Positions 1 to 8,670 of a DNA stretch of 46,977 bases are shown in pieces. The stretch spans positions 1 through 46,977 of the forward strand of contig JAFSKK010000026.1 of assembly GCA_017448965.1 (NCBI GenBank), in the 5' to 3' direction. Every line of letters starts with the position of its first letter. Position 1 is the first letter of the stretch. A model generated the notes under the pieces. That model saw nothing but the letters and a program-made list of their open reading frames with translations. It was not told the DNA's origin and did not search any database. The stretch comes from Bacteroidaceae bacterium. Its GTDB lineage: Bacteria > Bacteroidota > Bacteroidia > Bacteroidales > Bacteroidaceae. The translations under genes were made by a program, and so were the position numbers.

Positions 1-320
1 ATATAAATATATTTATATATAATATATAATATAACTTGGCTGCGCAGAAAGCAAAATTCACGATTTCACAATTTCACAATTTCACACCCTCGTCAGGATG
101 ACACCAACATGCTCACGCCAGTCACTTCCACATGGTTAGCTTCATCACTTCCATATAGTACAGCGTCTCACTGAAAGGTGCTCTGATGATTGCATTTTAC
201 TCTAAAATAACAGAGCAGCCTAATCACAGAAAACAGAGAAAGACACCGTGAGCGGTGGAAAAACATGAGGGGGATTTCGGTGTTTTCGGAAAATTATCCG
301 TACATTGAGCTCCGCTCGAA
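1..320. other. Gene-free stretch upstream of the grpE promoter
   Basis: No convincing coding sequence is seen here. The first 35 bases are almost pure A/T. Positions 63-86 hold three copies of the 8-base unit ATTTCACA. The rest is unremarkable intergenic sequence leading to the promoter-bearing repeat at 321. Confidence 0.6.
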
Positions 321-386
321 GGTACTTTCGTTCGGAATAACTCAAATAAACTTGTTTTTTCACTCACTTAATCGTACCTTTGCAGC
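321..386 (+). repeat. Dispersed promoter-bearing repeat, copy A
   Basis: About 66 bases that recur at 39314-39380 with roughly ten differences. Both copies share GTTCGGAA, ACTCAAATAAAC, CTCACT and a perfectly conserved ATCGTACCTTTGCAGC at the downstream end. This copy contains the grpE promoter. Both copies lie just upstream of a plus-strand gene, so this looks like a portable promoter block rather than a coding repeat. Confidence 0.7.
352..382 (+). promoter_or_regulatory. Promoter for grpE-dnaJ
   Basis: TTG at 352-354, exactly 20 bases, then TACCTTTG at 375-382. This fits the Bacteroidetes -33/-7 consensus (TTTG, 19-21 bases, TAnnTTTG). Transcription should start near 389, giving a 5' leader of about 100 bases before the grpE ATG. 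That leader contains the hairpins described at 406-457. Confidence 0.75.
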
Positions 387-424
387 GGATTTGCTGAGAG
401 GTGGGGTGACACAATGTCACAGCA

Positions 425-457
425 ATGCCAGAGTTTCATGCACTGGCATGTTTTTTG
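425..457 (+). terminator. Terminator-like hairpin in the grpE leader
   Basis: ATGCCAG (425-431) and CTGGCAT (443-449) form a 7-bp stem with an 11-base loop, followed by GTTTTTTG. A second small hairpin, GTGAC/GTCAC at 406-420, lies just upstream. The pair sits between the promoter and the grpE start, so it could act as an attenuator or a temperature-responsive structure. It could also terminate an upstream transcript. Confidence 0.5.
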
Positions 458-490
458 TCACTCTCGTGAAAATGAAAAAATCATTGAATT

Positions 491-1072
491 ATGGAAAAAG
501 AGATAAAGAACGAAGAGGTTAACGAGGATATCGTTAACGAGAAGCAGGATGCCGCTGCCGAGGTGCAGACGGATGCTGCTGAAAAACCTGAAGAGAATGA
601 GAAGAAGGAACTGACGCCTGAGGAGAAGGTGGCGGAACTGGAGAAGCAGATTGAGGAGTTGAAGACTCAGCAACTGTATAAAGTGGCTGAGTTTGATAAC
701 TTCCGCAAGCGCGTGATGCAGGAGAAGGCCGACCTCATCAAGAATGGCGGGGCGAAGGTCATCACGACCCTGCTGCCCATCGTGGACGACCTGGAGCGCG
801 CTCAGCAGAACATGGACAAGTATGAGGATGTGGCTGCAGTGAAGGAGGGTCTGTCGCTCATCATCGACAAGTTCTTCAAACTCTTGGCGCAGGAGGGATT
901 GCAGAAGATGGACGTGGTGGGGAAGCCGTTCGATGCCGACTTCCACGAGGCTATCGCTATGGTGCCTGGACAGTCTGAAGACCAGAAGGGCAAGGTGATG
1001 GATTGCATGACTGCAGGGTACACGCTGAACGACAGGGTCATCCGCTATGCCAAAGTGGCGGTGGCTGAATGA
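491..1072 (+). CDS. grpE: GrpE, nucleotide exchange factor for DnaK
   Basis: Releases ADP from DnaK in the cytoplasmic Hsp70 cycle. The 193-residue product has the family layout: an acidic, disordered first 50 residues, a long charged coiled coil (about 50-110, with EFDNFRKR and LLPIVDDLERA), and a C-terminal beta domain (about 130-190) ending in the usual GYTLNDRVIRYAKVAV. The ATG at 491 follows a long leader from the promoter at 352-382. dnaJ begins 60 bases after its stop, so the two are probably one heat-shock transcript; dnaK is not in the window. A 494-residue open frame on the opposite strand covers this pair but has no family features. Confidence 0.97.
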   Translation: MEKEIKNEEVNEDIVNEKQDAAAEVQTDAAEKPEENEKKELTPEEKVAELEKQIEELKTQQLYKVAEFDNFRKRVMQEKADLIKNGGAKVITTLLPIVDDLERAQQNMDKYEDVAAVKEGLSLIIDKFFKLLAQEGLQKMDVVGKPFDADFHEAIAMVPGQSEDQKGKVMDCMTAGYTLNDRVIRYAKVAVAE

Positions 1073-1132
1073 TTTAGGAGTGAGCGAAGCGATAACTTCA
1101 AAAGGTTGAATACATTTATATAATATAAGACT

Positions 1133-2302
1133 GTGGCGAAAAGAGACTACTACGAGGTGCTGGGAGTGTCGAAGACGGCTTCCGACGACGAGATAAAGCG
1201 TGCCTACAAGAAGATGGCCATCAAGTATCACCCCGACCGCAATCCGGGTGACAAGGAGGCCGAGGAGAAGTTTAAGGAAGCGGCTGAGGCATACGATGTG
1301 CTTCGCGACCCGCAGAAACGTCAGCGTTATGACCAGTTCGGTCCTGATGCCTTCGGTCCTGGTGCCGGTGGGTTTGGCGGACAGGGCATGTCGATGGATG
1401 ACATTTTCAGCATGTTTGGCGACATCTTCGGTGGAGGTGGATTCGGTGGAGGATTCACCGACTTCGGAGGTTTTGGAGGCAGAGGCGGGCAGCGTCGCAA
1501 ACCTGTTTACAAGGGTCAAGACCTGCGCATGCGCATCGAGCTGGATCTGAACGACATCGTGAATGGTGTGACCAAGAAGTTCAATGTGCGCACCGACATC
1601 ACCTGTCCCCATTGCAACGGCTCTGGTTCGGAAGACGGTCAGGAATCCACTTGCGGCACTTGTAACGGACAGGGCGTAGTGTATAAGACACGCCAGACAA
1701 TGCTTGGCATCATGCAGACCCAAACAGTGTGCGACACCTGTCACGGCGAGGGAACAGTCATCAAGAACAAGTGCAAGCACTGCAACGGCGAGGGTATCGT
1801 GAAGGGCGAGAAGCAAGTGGAGGTGGAACTGCCAGCCGGATTGGTGGAGGGTTATGCCTACAACTTTCAGGGCAAAGGTGGTGCAGGCCGCAGAAATGGC
1901 GTGAATGGCGACTTGCAGATTCTCGTGCATGAAAAACCGCATCCCGAACTGGTACGCGACGGTGTTGACCTCGTCTATAACCTCTTACTCACCATTCCGC
2001 AGGCGGTGCTTGGCACCTCACTCGAAGTGCCTACCCACGACGGGAAGGCCAAAATCACCATCCCTGCAGGCACTCAGCCTGGCACTGTGCTCCGACTGAA
2101 GAATAAGGGCATTCCAGACATCAACGGATATGGTCATCAGCGTGGCGACGAAATCATCAACATCTCCATCTACATGCCTGAAACGCTCAGCAAAGACGAA
2201 CGAAAAGCCATCGAAGGATTTGCCGAAAGCGAGAACTTCAAACCGTCGGCCAGCATCAAGGAGAAAATTTTCAGTTTCTTCCGTGCCTACATCAAAAAAT
2301 GA
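1133..2302 (+). CDS. dnaJ: DnaJ, Hsp40 co-chaperone
   Basis: Delivers unfolded clients to DnaK and stimulates its ATPase. The 389-residue protein is a full type I DnaJ: J domain at 1-70 with the HPD motif at 33-35, Gly/Phe-rich linker at about 75-125, four zinc-binding CxxCxGxG motifs at about 155-225 ([32 protein letters not shown]), then the client-binding C-terminal domains. The start is GTG at 1133; the next residues, [11 protein letters not shown], are the normal DnaJ N-terminus, which fixes it. Directly after the stop come two tandem T8GA6-like runs with no clear terminator, so read-through toward the next promoter is possible. Confidence 0.97.
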   Translation: MAKRDYYEVLGVSKTASDDEIKRAYKKMAIKYHPDRNPGDKEAEEKFKEAAEAYDVLRDPQKRQRYDQFGPDAFGPGAGGFGGQGMSMDDIFSMFGDIFGGGGFGGGFTDFGGFGGRGGQRRKPVYKGQDLRMRIELDLNDIVNGVTKKFNVRTDITCPHCNGSGSEDGQESTCGTCNGQGVVYKTRQTMLGIMQTQTVCDTCHGEGTVIKNKCKHCNGEGIVKGEKQVEVELPAGLVEGYAYNFQGKGGAGRRNGVNGDLQILVHEKPHPELVRDGVDLVYNLLLTIPQAVLGTSLEVPTHDGKAKITIPAGTQPGTVLRLKNKGIPDINGYGHQRGDEIINISIYMPETLSKDERKAIEGFAESENFKPSASIKEKIFSFFRAYIKK

Positions 2303-2340
2303 ACTTTTTTTTGAAAAAATCGCGTTTTTTTTGAAAAAAG

Positions 2341-2372
2341 TTTGGTTGGAACAAAAAAAAAGCATAGTTTTG
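2341..2372 (+). promoter_or_regulatory. Promoter of the small secreted-protein gene
   Basis: TTTG at 2341-2344, 20 bases, TAGTTTTG at 2365-2372, a full match to the Bacteroidetes consensus. Transcription should start near 2379, about 64 bases before the ATG at 2443. This makes the gene independent of dnaJ. Confidence 0.7.
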
Positions 2373-2442
2373 CACAATAATTCCGAAAAGTGGGGTGACA
2401 AACGCTCCCTTTCCGACACAAACTCCTAAAAGGAAATAGCCT

Positions 2443-2787
2443 ATGAGTACATCTATACATACGACGACAAAGGCCTTCTTGGTAGCAGTTTGCCTCGCAG
2501 TTCCAACAGCCATGATGGCCGACACGATGACTGAGACCATGTATGAGGAATTCGCGCAGAATCAACCTGAGATGGAGCAGAACCAAATCATGGTCAGCGC
2601 CTCACGCATGAAACTGCAAGTGAAGAATGCCGAAGGACAGACAATGGAGGTTTTCAACCTGATTGGCGATAAAGTTTACACGCAGCGCATTGAAGCGCAG
2701 TCGAAGTCCTTTGATCTTGGCCAACTGCCTCACGGATATTATATCGTGAAGATTGGCAATTTCTCCCGCAAAGTTTATTTACACTAA
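2443..2787 (+). CDS. Small secreted protein with sorting-domain-like C-terminus
   Basis: The 114-residue product starts with a signal peptide (hydrophobic run AFLVAVCLAV, cleavage likely after MMA near residue 26). The second half (about 65-114) has the strand pattern of type IX secretion C-terminal domains or of DUF3244: VFNLIGDKVYTQ, FDLGQLPHGYYIVKI and a final RKVYLH. Almost nothing else is present, so it looks like a nearly stand-alone C-terminal domain. It has its own promoter (2341) and terminator (2809), so it is monocistronic. Function is unknown; DUF3244-type small secreted protein is the closest family I can suggest. Confidence 0.7.
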   Translation: MSTSIHTTTKAFLVAVCLAVPTAMMADTMTETMYEEFAQNQPEMEQNQIMVSASRMKLQVKNAEGQTMEVFNLIGDKVYTQRIEAQSKSFDLGQLPHGYYIVKIGNFSRKVYLH

Positions 2788-2808
2788 AAGAAGAGATAAC
2801 AAGGAACT

Positions 2809-2848
2809 GACCCTCTCCCCTGCCTAAAAAGGACCGAGAGGGTCTTTT
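2809..2848 (+). terminator. Rho-independent terminator after the small secreted-protein gene
   Basis: GACCCTCTC (2809-2817) pairs perfectly with GAGAGGGTC (2836-2844), followed by TTTT. It separates the small secreted-protein gene from the ECF sigma gene. Confidence 0.8.
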
Positions 2849-2939
2849 ACGTTCTCGCCACAGAACTCATTCCGCCCCTCCGCATTAAACCTTTCGACGT
2901 TTCGGCAAGTCACACCCATCGAGTGAGCGCCTACACCCC

Positions 2940-3485
2940 ATGAGAAAGATAGACGAACAAGACATATTGCAGCGATTTCAGCGTCCAGAGACGAAACGAG
3001 CCGCCTTCGAGGAGATGGTGGGCGCCTATTCGCGTCAACTCTACTGGCAGATTCACCATCTGCTGCAGAATCATGACGACACTGACGATGTGCTGCAAAA
3101 CACGTTCATCAAAGCATGGAGAGGCATCGACGGGTTCAAGGGAGATGCAGCGCTGTCCACTTGGCTCTACCGCATAGCCTACAACGAGTCCATCACCTGG
3201 CTGAAACAACGCCGGCAGATGGCATCGATTGACGATGAGGACTTTGTGGAGCAGGCCAACTTCGCAGCCGACGATTATTTCGATGGCGATGAGACTGAAG
3301 AACTGCTGATGCAAGCGGTCTCCACCCTGCCGGCCAAACAGCGCCAGGTGTTCTGCATGAAATATTTCGAGGACAAGAAGTATGAAGAAATCTCCTCGCT
3401 GGTGGGCACCAGTGTCGGGGCGCTCAAGGCCTCCTACCACATCGCCGTGGAGAAAATCACCAACTTCCTCCAATTAAAAGAATAA
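2940..3485 (+). CDS. ECF-family RNA polymerase sigma factor
   Basis: The 181-residue protein has the two-domain ECF layout. Region 2 covers about 20-90 (DDTDDVLQNTFIKAW for core binding, then LSTWLYRIAYNESITWLK for -10 melting). Region 4 covers about 120-175 (LPAKQRQVFCMKYFEDKKYEEI, then the recognition helix VGALKASYHIAVEKI). An acidic linker rich in Asp and Glu lies between. Region 1 and 3 are absent, as expected. The next gene encodes a single-pass membrane protein placed like an anti-sigma factor and the third a Spy-like periplasmic protein, so an envelope-stress regulon is likely. No promoter with the housekeeping consensus was seen upstream, which would fit self-activation. Confidence 0.9.
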   Translation: MRKIDEQDILQRFQRPETKRAAFEEMVGAYSRQLYWQIHHLLQNHDDTDDVLQNTFIKAWRGIDGFKGDAALSTWLYRIAYNESITWLKQRRQMASIDDEDFVEQANFAADDYFDGDETEELLMQAVSTLPAKQRQVFCMKYFEDKKYEEISSLVGTSVGALKASYHIAVEKITNFLQLKE

Positions 3486-3566
3486 AAAAAAAGATACAAC
3501 TGGATTAAACCATTGCAAATCAAGAGAAGTCATACCAATAACTAACAACTAAAACAATATAATAAT

Positions 3567-4007
3567 ATGAGTACAAAGAACAACCGAATATTAAACCCCG
3601 AAGGCGGCAGATATCCGTTCAAGGTGAGTGACGAATATTTCGACAATCTGACTGCTCGTATCATGGCCAAAGTGGACGAAGCCGAGCAGGCAGAAGGCAC
3701 CAACACCAACGCAAGCCCTGAAAAGGGAGCCAAGTTGATCAGCATCAACGACTCTAGCCGCAATCGCAACAAGCGGTGGCTCAGCATCGTCTCCATCGCA
3801 GCCACATTGGCTCTCGTTGTCACGGTGGCGCTGAAGTTCATACCGTGGACAGGCAGCACCACGCAGCCAACTGACGAACTGGTGGCTGAATACACGGTGG
3901 ATGATGACTACAACGAAGCCCTGATGACCTACACGATGGCGGACAACATGGATGTGTACTGCTATCTGGAATCAGGCGACGACATGGGTGCTGAAGACGC
4001 TTACTAA
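3567..4007 (+). CDS. Probable single-pass membrane anti-sigma factor
   Basis: The 146-residue product has a charged cytoplasmic N-terminus (PEGGRYPFKVSDEYFDNLTARI at about 10-32), one membrane span at about 72-90 (SIVSIAATLALVVTVALKF) and a short acidic periplasmic tail. It starts 81 bases after the ECF sigma stop and is probably co-transcribed. Bacteroidetes sigma operons often carry such small membrane proteins, with the N-terminal FxVPxxYFxxL-like segment binding the sigma. The role is inferred from position and topology only; there is no zinc-binding HxxxCxxC motif. Confidence 0.65.
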   Translation: MSTKNNRILNPEGGRYPFKVSDEYFDNLTARIMAKVDEAEQAEGTNTNASPEKGAKLISINDSSRNRNKRWLSIVSIAATLALVVTVALKFIPWTGSTTQPTDELVAEYTVDDDYNEALMTYTMADNMDVYCYLESGDDMGAEDAY

Positions 4008-4063
4008 CGACTCATCATTTGACAAGAACAGACTGAATCTGACACAAAAAAAACGGACTGACT

Positions 4064-4558
4064 ATGAAACAGATACTCACATGGATGGTGGCCATGCTGA
4101 TGTTCACCAGCATGAATGCCCAGCAGCCTGCCAACAATGGCAGACAACATAATGGCCGACGCGAATTCAACCCCGAACTCTACATGAAGAAGATGAACGA
4201 GTTCGTGGCTTGCGAGGCCCATCTGACCGAAGCAGAACAAGCCAAGTTCTTCCCGCTGCTCAAGGAGATGCTGGACCAACAGCACAGCCTGGTGAGGCAG
4301 CAGAGGGAACTGATGATGCAGGGATGGAAAAAGCCTAACATGAGTGAGGCCGAATACGAGAAACTGGTGAACCGCGTCGCTGCTCTCGAAGTGGAGAGCA
4401 AGAAAGTGGAGCAGACCTACTACAAGCGCTTCCACACGGTGCTCCCGTGGAAAAAAGTGTACGCTGTGAGAATCGCTCTGTCGCGCTTCCAGATGGAGGC
4501 CCTCAACCATTTCCAACCTGGCCGAGGAAACAAAGACCGCAACGCACCACAAAAATAG
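4064..4558 (+). CDS. Spy/CpxP-like periplasmic helical protein
   Basis: The 164-residue protein has a signal peptide (WMVAMLMFTSMNA, cleavage before QQP near residue 20) followed by almost pure alpha-helix rich in Glu, Lys, Arg and Gln. The segment LTEAEQAKFFPLLKEMLDQQ (about 45-65) resembles the LTxxQ motif of Spy/CpxP periplasmic chaperones. It follows the anti-sigma-like gene by 56 bases and is closed by a strong terminator. An extracytoplasmic-stress chaperone or sensor is the likely role. The family assignment rests on composition and one motif. Confidence 0.65.
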   Translation: MKQILTWMVAMLMFTSMNAQQPANNGRQHNGRREFNPELYMKKMNEFVACEAHLTEAEQAKFFPLLKEMLDQQHSLVRQQRELMMQGWKKPNMSEAEYEKLVNRVAALEVESKKVEQTYYKRFHTVLPWKKVYAVRIALSRFQMEALNHFQPGRGNKDRNAPQK

Positions 4559-4577
4559 AAGTAATAATTTGACCATA

Positions 4578-4627
4578 AAAAGGAAAAACACTAACTTTGC
4601 ACACGAAAAGTTAGTGTTTTTCCTTTT
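4578..4627 (+). terminator. Strong terminator closing the sigma-factor operon
   Basis: A perfect 18-bp inverted repeat (4578-4595 and 4610-4627) with a 14-base loop; the right arm ends in TTTTTCCTTTT. This is the most stable hairpin in the first 10 kb. Confidence 0.85.
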
Positions 4628-4686
4628 GTAGCACCTGTCCATCGCGACTGATGCCAAGAGAAACAAACCATATCAACATCTAAAAC

Positions 4687-5346
4687 ATGAACAAAATGAA
4701 GAAATTTCTCATCGCCCTCTTCGCTGTGGCACTCCCCATGATGATGCAAGCCCAAAGCGAAGGTCTGTTTAGCCGCAAGGCTCCCAAAGGACAGAAAGCC
4801 GACCTTTCAGCCTACGCTGCAAAGGGAGCCGTGCCCGAAGTGGACGGCAAAGTGGTGTTCAAGGATGTCATAGCCGCCCCCGGCAAAACAAAAGACGACA
4901 TCTTCACGAAACTGGCTCAGTGGGCAAGTCTCCGCTATGAGGCCAACAGTGTGATGGGTGACGATTACAGGGATGCCAACTTCTTCAAGAACCTCGAGTT
5001 CGCCAAGGTGACAAAGGCTGACAAGCAAAGCGGAGCCCTCCAGTGCCAAGGTGCCGAAGAACTCATCTTCTCGCTCAAGGCGCTGGCCAAGAACTACACC
5101 CAGGCTTTCTACCTGCTCAACCTGAATGTGCGTGACGGACAGGTGGAGTTTGAACTCAACACCCTCTCCTTCAATGTTGACTTGGGTGAAGGGCAGTTCA
5201 CACGTGTTCCTGCCGAAGACTGGATTACAGACAAGGAATGCCTGAACAAGAAGGGCGAGATGAAACGCATCCCCTCCAAATTCCGCGTCAAAACCATCGA
5301 CTTGGTGGAGGAACTGAAGAAGGAAATCGCGGCAGCCATCAACTGA
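4687..5346 (+). CDS. DUF4468 secreted protein
   Basis: The 219-residue product has a signal peptide (MKKFLIALFAVALPMMMQAQ; cleavage near residue 23). The mature part matches what I know of DUF4468, which has a TBP-like fold: PEVDGKVVFKDVIAAPGKTK near 50-70, a charged middle, AEDWITDKECLNKKG near 180 and KFRVKTIDLVEELK near the end. The function of the family is unknown; members are exported. It is followed by a small membrane-protein gene 18 bases downstream and the porin-like gene after that. Confidence 0.75.
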   Translation: MNKMKKFLIALFAVALPMMMQAQSEGLFSRKAPKGQKADLSAYAAKGAVPEVDGKVVFKDVIAAPGKTKDDIFTKLAQWASLRYEANSVMGDDYRDANFFKNLEFAKVTKADKQSGALQCQGAEELIFSLKALAKNYTQAFYLLNLNVRDGQVEFELNTLSFNVDLGEGQFTRVPAEDWITDKECLNKKGEMKRIPSKFRVKTIDLVEELKKEIAAAIN

Positions 5347-5364
5347 ACATGACCCAGAGCAAGC

Positions 5365-5631
5365 ATGAACCAAGAAGACGTTGACAAAATCATAGCGGAA
5401 GCCGTTGCGGAGAGCAAGAAGGAAAGCCATAAGAAATGGCACAAAAGCAAATCCTCCAGCGATAGTGTGGCCACAGCAAGAAGAGTCCTGAACTGGACAT
5501 TCATGCTGGGGTTTGCCGCAGCCATCATCATCTACTTTGTTCTGCCCGAACAGCGCACCCTCTTCTTCTGTGTTGGCTTCGGAGCCGTCGCGTTGAAGTT
5601 GGCGGAGTTCTATCTGAGATTTATGCTCTGA
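5365..5631 (+). CDS. Small two-span membrane protein, unknown function
   Basis: The 88-residue protein has a hydrophilic, Lys/Ser-rich N-terminus (about 1-34), then two hydrophobic helices at about 38-55 (WTFMLGFAAAIIIYFVL) and 62-85 (LFFCVGFGAVALKLAEFYL). I do not recognise a family. It lies between the DUF4468 and beta-barrel genes with 18- and 36-base gaps, so all three are probably co-transcribed. Confidence 0.7.
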   Translation: MNQEDVDKIIAEAVAESKKESHKKWHKSKSSSDSVATARRVLNWTFMLGFAAAIIIYFVLPEQRTLFFCVGFGAVALKLAEFYLRFML

Positions 5632-5667
5632 GTTCATGTCATCCTTTCAAGACATACATTTAAGATT

Positions 5668-7731
5668 TTGAAATCCAACTATCTATTCACACTCTTTTTC
5701 TTGACATTGTTCGCTTCGGTGAGCCATGCCCAGCGCATTGTGACCGAACTGGAAACCAACACCGACCTGTCGACGGACTCACGTCCCGACTCGATGGAGA
5801 CCAAGAAGAAAAAGAAGGTGGTTCCCAACGATATTCGAGCATGGACGGTGGACGAGACTTTTGGAAACAGAACTGACACCTACGTTGACACGCTCCACCA
5901 TCTCTTCATGAACACAGACCTGCCTGAAGGTATCCACGGACACTACAACTCGTTGGGCAACGTGGGTTCTCCACGTATGTCGCGCATCTTCATGGAGCGT
6001 CCTGTCATGCGTGATTTCATGTTCACCCTGCCCTTCGACATGTTCTATGTGGATACGGAACATTTTCGTTTCTACAACACCAAGTCACCCTTCATGAACG
6101 TGACATACAACTGGAATGGTTCGAGAGATACGGGTTCAGACCATGTGAAAGCCACTTTCACGAATAATGCAGGAAAGAAGTTCAACTTCGGCGGCATTTT
6201 CGATTATATCTATGGACGCGGATATTATGACACGCAGTCCACTTCCTACATGAACGCTTCGGCATGGGCTTCGTATCTGTCGGACAAATATGACTTCCAT
6301 TTCTACTACCAGCACAACTTTATGAAGACGGCTGAGAATGGCGGTATCGAGAATGAAAGTTACATCACCAATCCGGAGAACATGGAGAAGGAACTATCGT
6401 CGAACGACATCCCCACCCTGCTCTCTCATACTTGGAACCGACAGGAGCACGACCTCATCTTCTTCAATCATCACTACAACATCGGCTTCTATCGCGAAGA
6501 AGAGATTGACTCTGTCACCACCAAGCAGGTGTTCGTGCCGGTGAGCAAGATTTTCCATACGCTGAAAATCGAGAACATGATGCGCAATAACCGCGCATAC
6601 CGGGAAACTGAGAACTACCACTCCTACACCTATCTGCCAGGAGATTCAACAGAGGACTTCACCAAGCACTTCCACATGAAGAATCTCGTGGGTCTCTCCA
6701 TGTGCGAGGGTTTCAACAAATGGGCTTTGTTCGGGCTGAATGCTTATGTGGGCTTTGAGACCAAAAGATTCTCTTTGCCAGATTCGACCATGTATGGCGG
6801 CTATTACACCAACACGACCGGACGCGTCGGCAAACAACATCTCCATGAAAACAATGTATTGGTGGGTGGACAGATTATTCGTTCGCAAGGCACAGCCGTA
6901 CACTATCATCTGAATGGAGAATTTGTGGTGGGAGGCACTGACATCGGCGCCTTCGACGTAAATGGTCATGCTGAAGTCAACATTCCAGTCTTAGGCGACA
7001 CAGCACAGGTGGCTCTCAACGCCTACATCAAGAACACCGCTCCTAAATTCTATTTCCGCCACTATCATGGAAAGCATGCCTGGTGGGACAAAGATTTCGA
7101 CAAGGAATTCAGACAGCGCATCGAAGGCCTCATCGATATTCCACACACCCATACAAAAATCACCGTGGGTGTGGAAAACATCAAGAACTTCTGCTATTTC
7201 CAGAACACAGGCATCGTGTTCAATGCTGGTACAGAAACACAGGCCATCAGCAACAACGCTACACCTACGCAGTGCTCTGACAACATTCAAATCGTCAGCG
7301 TCAATCTGCTACAGGATTTCAAACTTGGCATCTTGCATTGGGAGAATGACATCACCTACCAGACGTGCAGTCATTCAGATGTCCTTCCGCTCCCGACCGT
7401 ATCGCTCTACACAAATCTCTTTCTGCGATTCAGAATTGCCAAAGTGCTGAAGACGGAATTCGGAGCCGACATGAAGTATTTCACGGAGTATAATGCACCT
7501 GATTATTCGCCAGCCATCGGTATGTTCATGAATCAGAATCCGCAGAAGAAAACCAAGATTGGAAATTACCCCATCTTTTCTGTCTATGCCAATTTTGACC
7601 TGAAGCGTACACGTTTCTACGTGATGTACCATCACTTCAACCAATCAAACGGACGCTACTTCTGGGCTCCGGGTTACCCCATCAACCCCAAGAGCATCCG
7701 CTTTGGTATCAGTTGGAATTTCTACGATTAA
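5668..7731 (+). CDS. Putative outer-membrane porin (Porin_10 type)
   Basis: The 687-residue product starts at TTG (5668) with a signal peptide ([18 protein letters not shown]). Near residues 50-110 it has the block typical of Bacteroidetes putative porins: [39 protein letters not shown]. The rest is alternating aromatic/hydrophilic beta strands (for example [35 protein letters not shown]) ending in an aromatic strand FGISWNFYD, as in outer-membrane barrels. No ATG lies near the signal peptide, which supports the TTG. Its stop overlaps the convergent ispE stop. Substrate unknown. Confidence 0.85.
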   Translation: MKSNYLFTLFFLTLFASVSHAQRIVTELETNTDLSTDSRPDSMETKKKKKVVPNDIRAWTVDETFGNRTDTYVDTLHHLFMNTDLPEGIHGHYNSLGNVGSPRMSRIFMERPVMRDFMFTLPFDMFYVDTEHFRFYNTKSPFMNVTYNWNGSRDTGSDHVKATFTNNAGKKFNFGGIFDYIYGRGYYDTQSTSYMNASAWASYLSDKYDFHFYYQHNFMKTAENGGIENESYITNPENMEKELSSNDIPTLLSHTWNRQEHDLIFFNHHYNIGFYREEEIDSVTTKQVFVPVSKIFHTLKIENMMRNNRAYRETENYHSYTYLPGDSTEDFTKHFHMKNLVGLSMCEGFNKWALFGLNAYVGFETKRFSLPDSTMYGGYYTNTTGRVGKQHLHENNVLVGGQIIRSQGTAVHYHLNGEFVVGGTDIGAFDVNGHAEVNIPVLGDTAQVALNAYIKNTAPKFYFRHYHGKHAWWDKDFDKEFRQRIEGLIDIPHTHTKITVGVENIKNFCYFQNTGIVFNAGTETQAISNNATPTQCSDNIQIVSVNLLQDFKLGILHWENDITYQTCSHSDVLPLPTVSLYTNLFLRFRIAKVLKTEFGADMKYFTEYNAPDYSPAIGMFMNQNPQKKTKIGNYPIFSVYANFDLKRTRFYVMYHHFNQSNGRYFWAPGYPINPKSIRFGISWNFYD

Positions 7732-8555
7732 AGTTCACGCTGGCGACAGAACATGCCAGAGAATTCTTCATCGACATTCTCCACTGGGTCTTCGAAAATG
7801 CCAAACACGCTGGAGCCGCTGCCCGACATGCTGGCGTACACAGCCCCTAAATCATACATCTTGTCCTTGATAGCGGCAATCTCCGGATACTTCGAGAACA
7901 CACTTCCCTCGAAGTCGTTCTTCACGGTATCCTTCCAAGTCTCTATCGGTTGCGCCAAAAGTTCGGGCAACTGCTTTTCAGGATGCTGCACCTTCACCTT
8001 AGCATAAGCATCCTTGGTGGATACAAAAATATCGGGTTTGACAAGCACTAACTGCTTGTACTGCAAATTCATCTCGATGGGATGAAACACATTGCCGATG
8101 CCTGTAGCAAACACGGGCTTGTTCTGAATGAAGAAAGGACAGTCGGCACCCAATTGGGCACAATAGTCCTCCATCTGCTGGATGGTCATTCCCAGTTTGA
8201 AACGCTCATTCAATGTCTTCACCGTGAAAGCGGCATCAGCCGAACCTCCTCCAAGACCTGCACCGGTGGGGATGTGCTTATACAGCCCGATGCTCACCGG
8301 TGGCAAATCATACATCTTCTTCAGTAACTTGAATGCACGAACCACCAGATTATCCTCTGGCGAACCGTCCAGCACCGTACCTGTCACCTTCAGGCGATAG
8401 CCACATGCTGGTGCATCTGTCTCAATCTCTTGTATCTCCAATATGTCTTGCAGACCTATCGGATAAAACACTGTTTCCAAATTATGGTAGCCGTCTGGAC
8501 GCCTCTCCACCACGTTCAAACCAATGTTTATCTTTGCATTAGGATATACTATCAT
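7728..8555 (-). CDS. ispE: IspE, 4-diphosphocytidyl-2-C-methyl-D-erythritol kinase
   Basis: Phosphorylates CDP-methylerythritol in the MEP pathway of isoprenoid synthesis. The 275-residue GHMP kinase shows [12 protein letters not shown] at the N-terminus (catalytic Lys 8 region), the glycine-rich ATP loop [14 protein letters not shown] near 92-105, and [11 protein letters not shown] near 245-255. It has its own promoter (8583-8613), a leader of about 20 bases, and converges with the porin gene, the two stops sharing bases 7729-7730. This is the last gene of the minus-strand block. Confidence 0.95.
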   Translation of the reverse strand: MIVYPNAKINIGLNVVERRPDGYHNLETVFYPIGLQDILEIQEIETDAPACGYRLKVTGTVLDGSPEDNLVVRAFKLLKKMYDLPPVSIGLYKHIPTGAGLGGGSADAAFTVKTLNERFKLGMTIQQMEDYCAQLGADCPFFIQNKPVFATGIGNVFHPIEMNLQYKQLVLVKPDIFVSTKDAYAKVKVQHPEKQLPELLAQPIETWKDTVKNDFEGSVFSKYPEIAAIKDKMYDLGAVYASMSGSGSSVFGIFEDPVENVDEEFSGMFCRQREL

Positions 8556-8582
8556 AATTCTCCGTTTTTTTAGTTAACGGGG

Positions 8583-8613
8583 CAAAGGTAGCAAAAACCC
8601 AGCACAGAACAAA
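8583..8613 (-). promoter_or_regulatory. Promoter of ispE
   Basis: Read on the minus strand: TTTG (8610-8613), 19 bases, TACCTTTG (8583-8590). Transcription should start near 8576, about 20 bases before the ATG at 8555. Confidence 0.7.
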
Positions 8614-8670
8614 ATAATTCCATCGATTTTTATTCGAAGGCGTGAGAAAGGGTGTCCCAAGAAGGGATTA

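Noticed and set aside
265-522. 85-codon plus frame before grpE
   Set aside because: It runs over the grpE promoter and leader hairpins and overlaps the grpE start out of frame.
458-1942. 494-codon open frame on the minus strand across grpE and dnaJ
   Set aside because: It is antisense to two certain genes with full domain content; the frame is open because of their codon bias and shows no family features.
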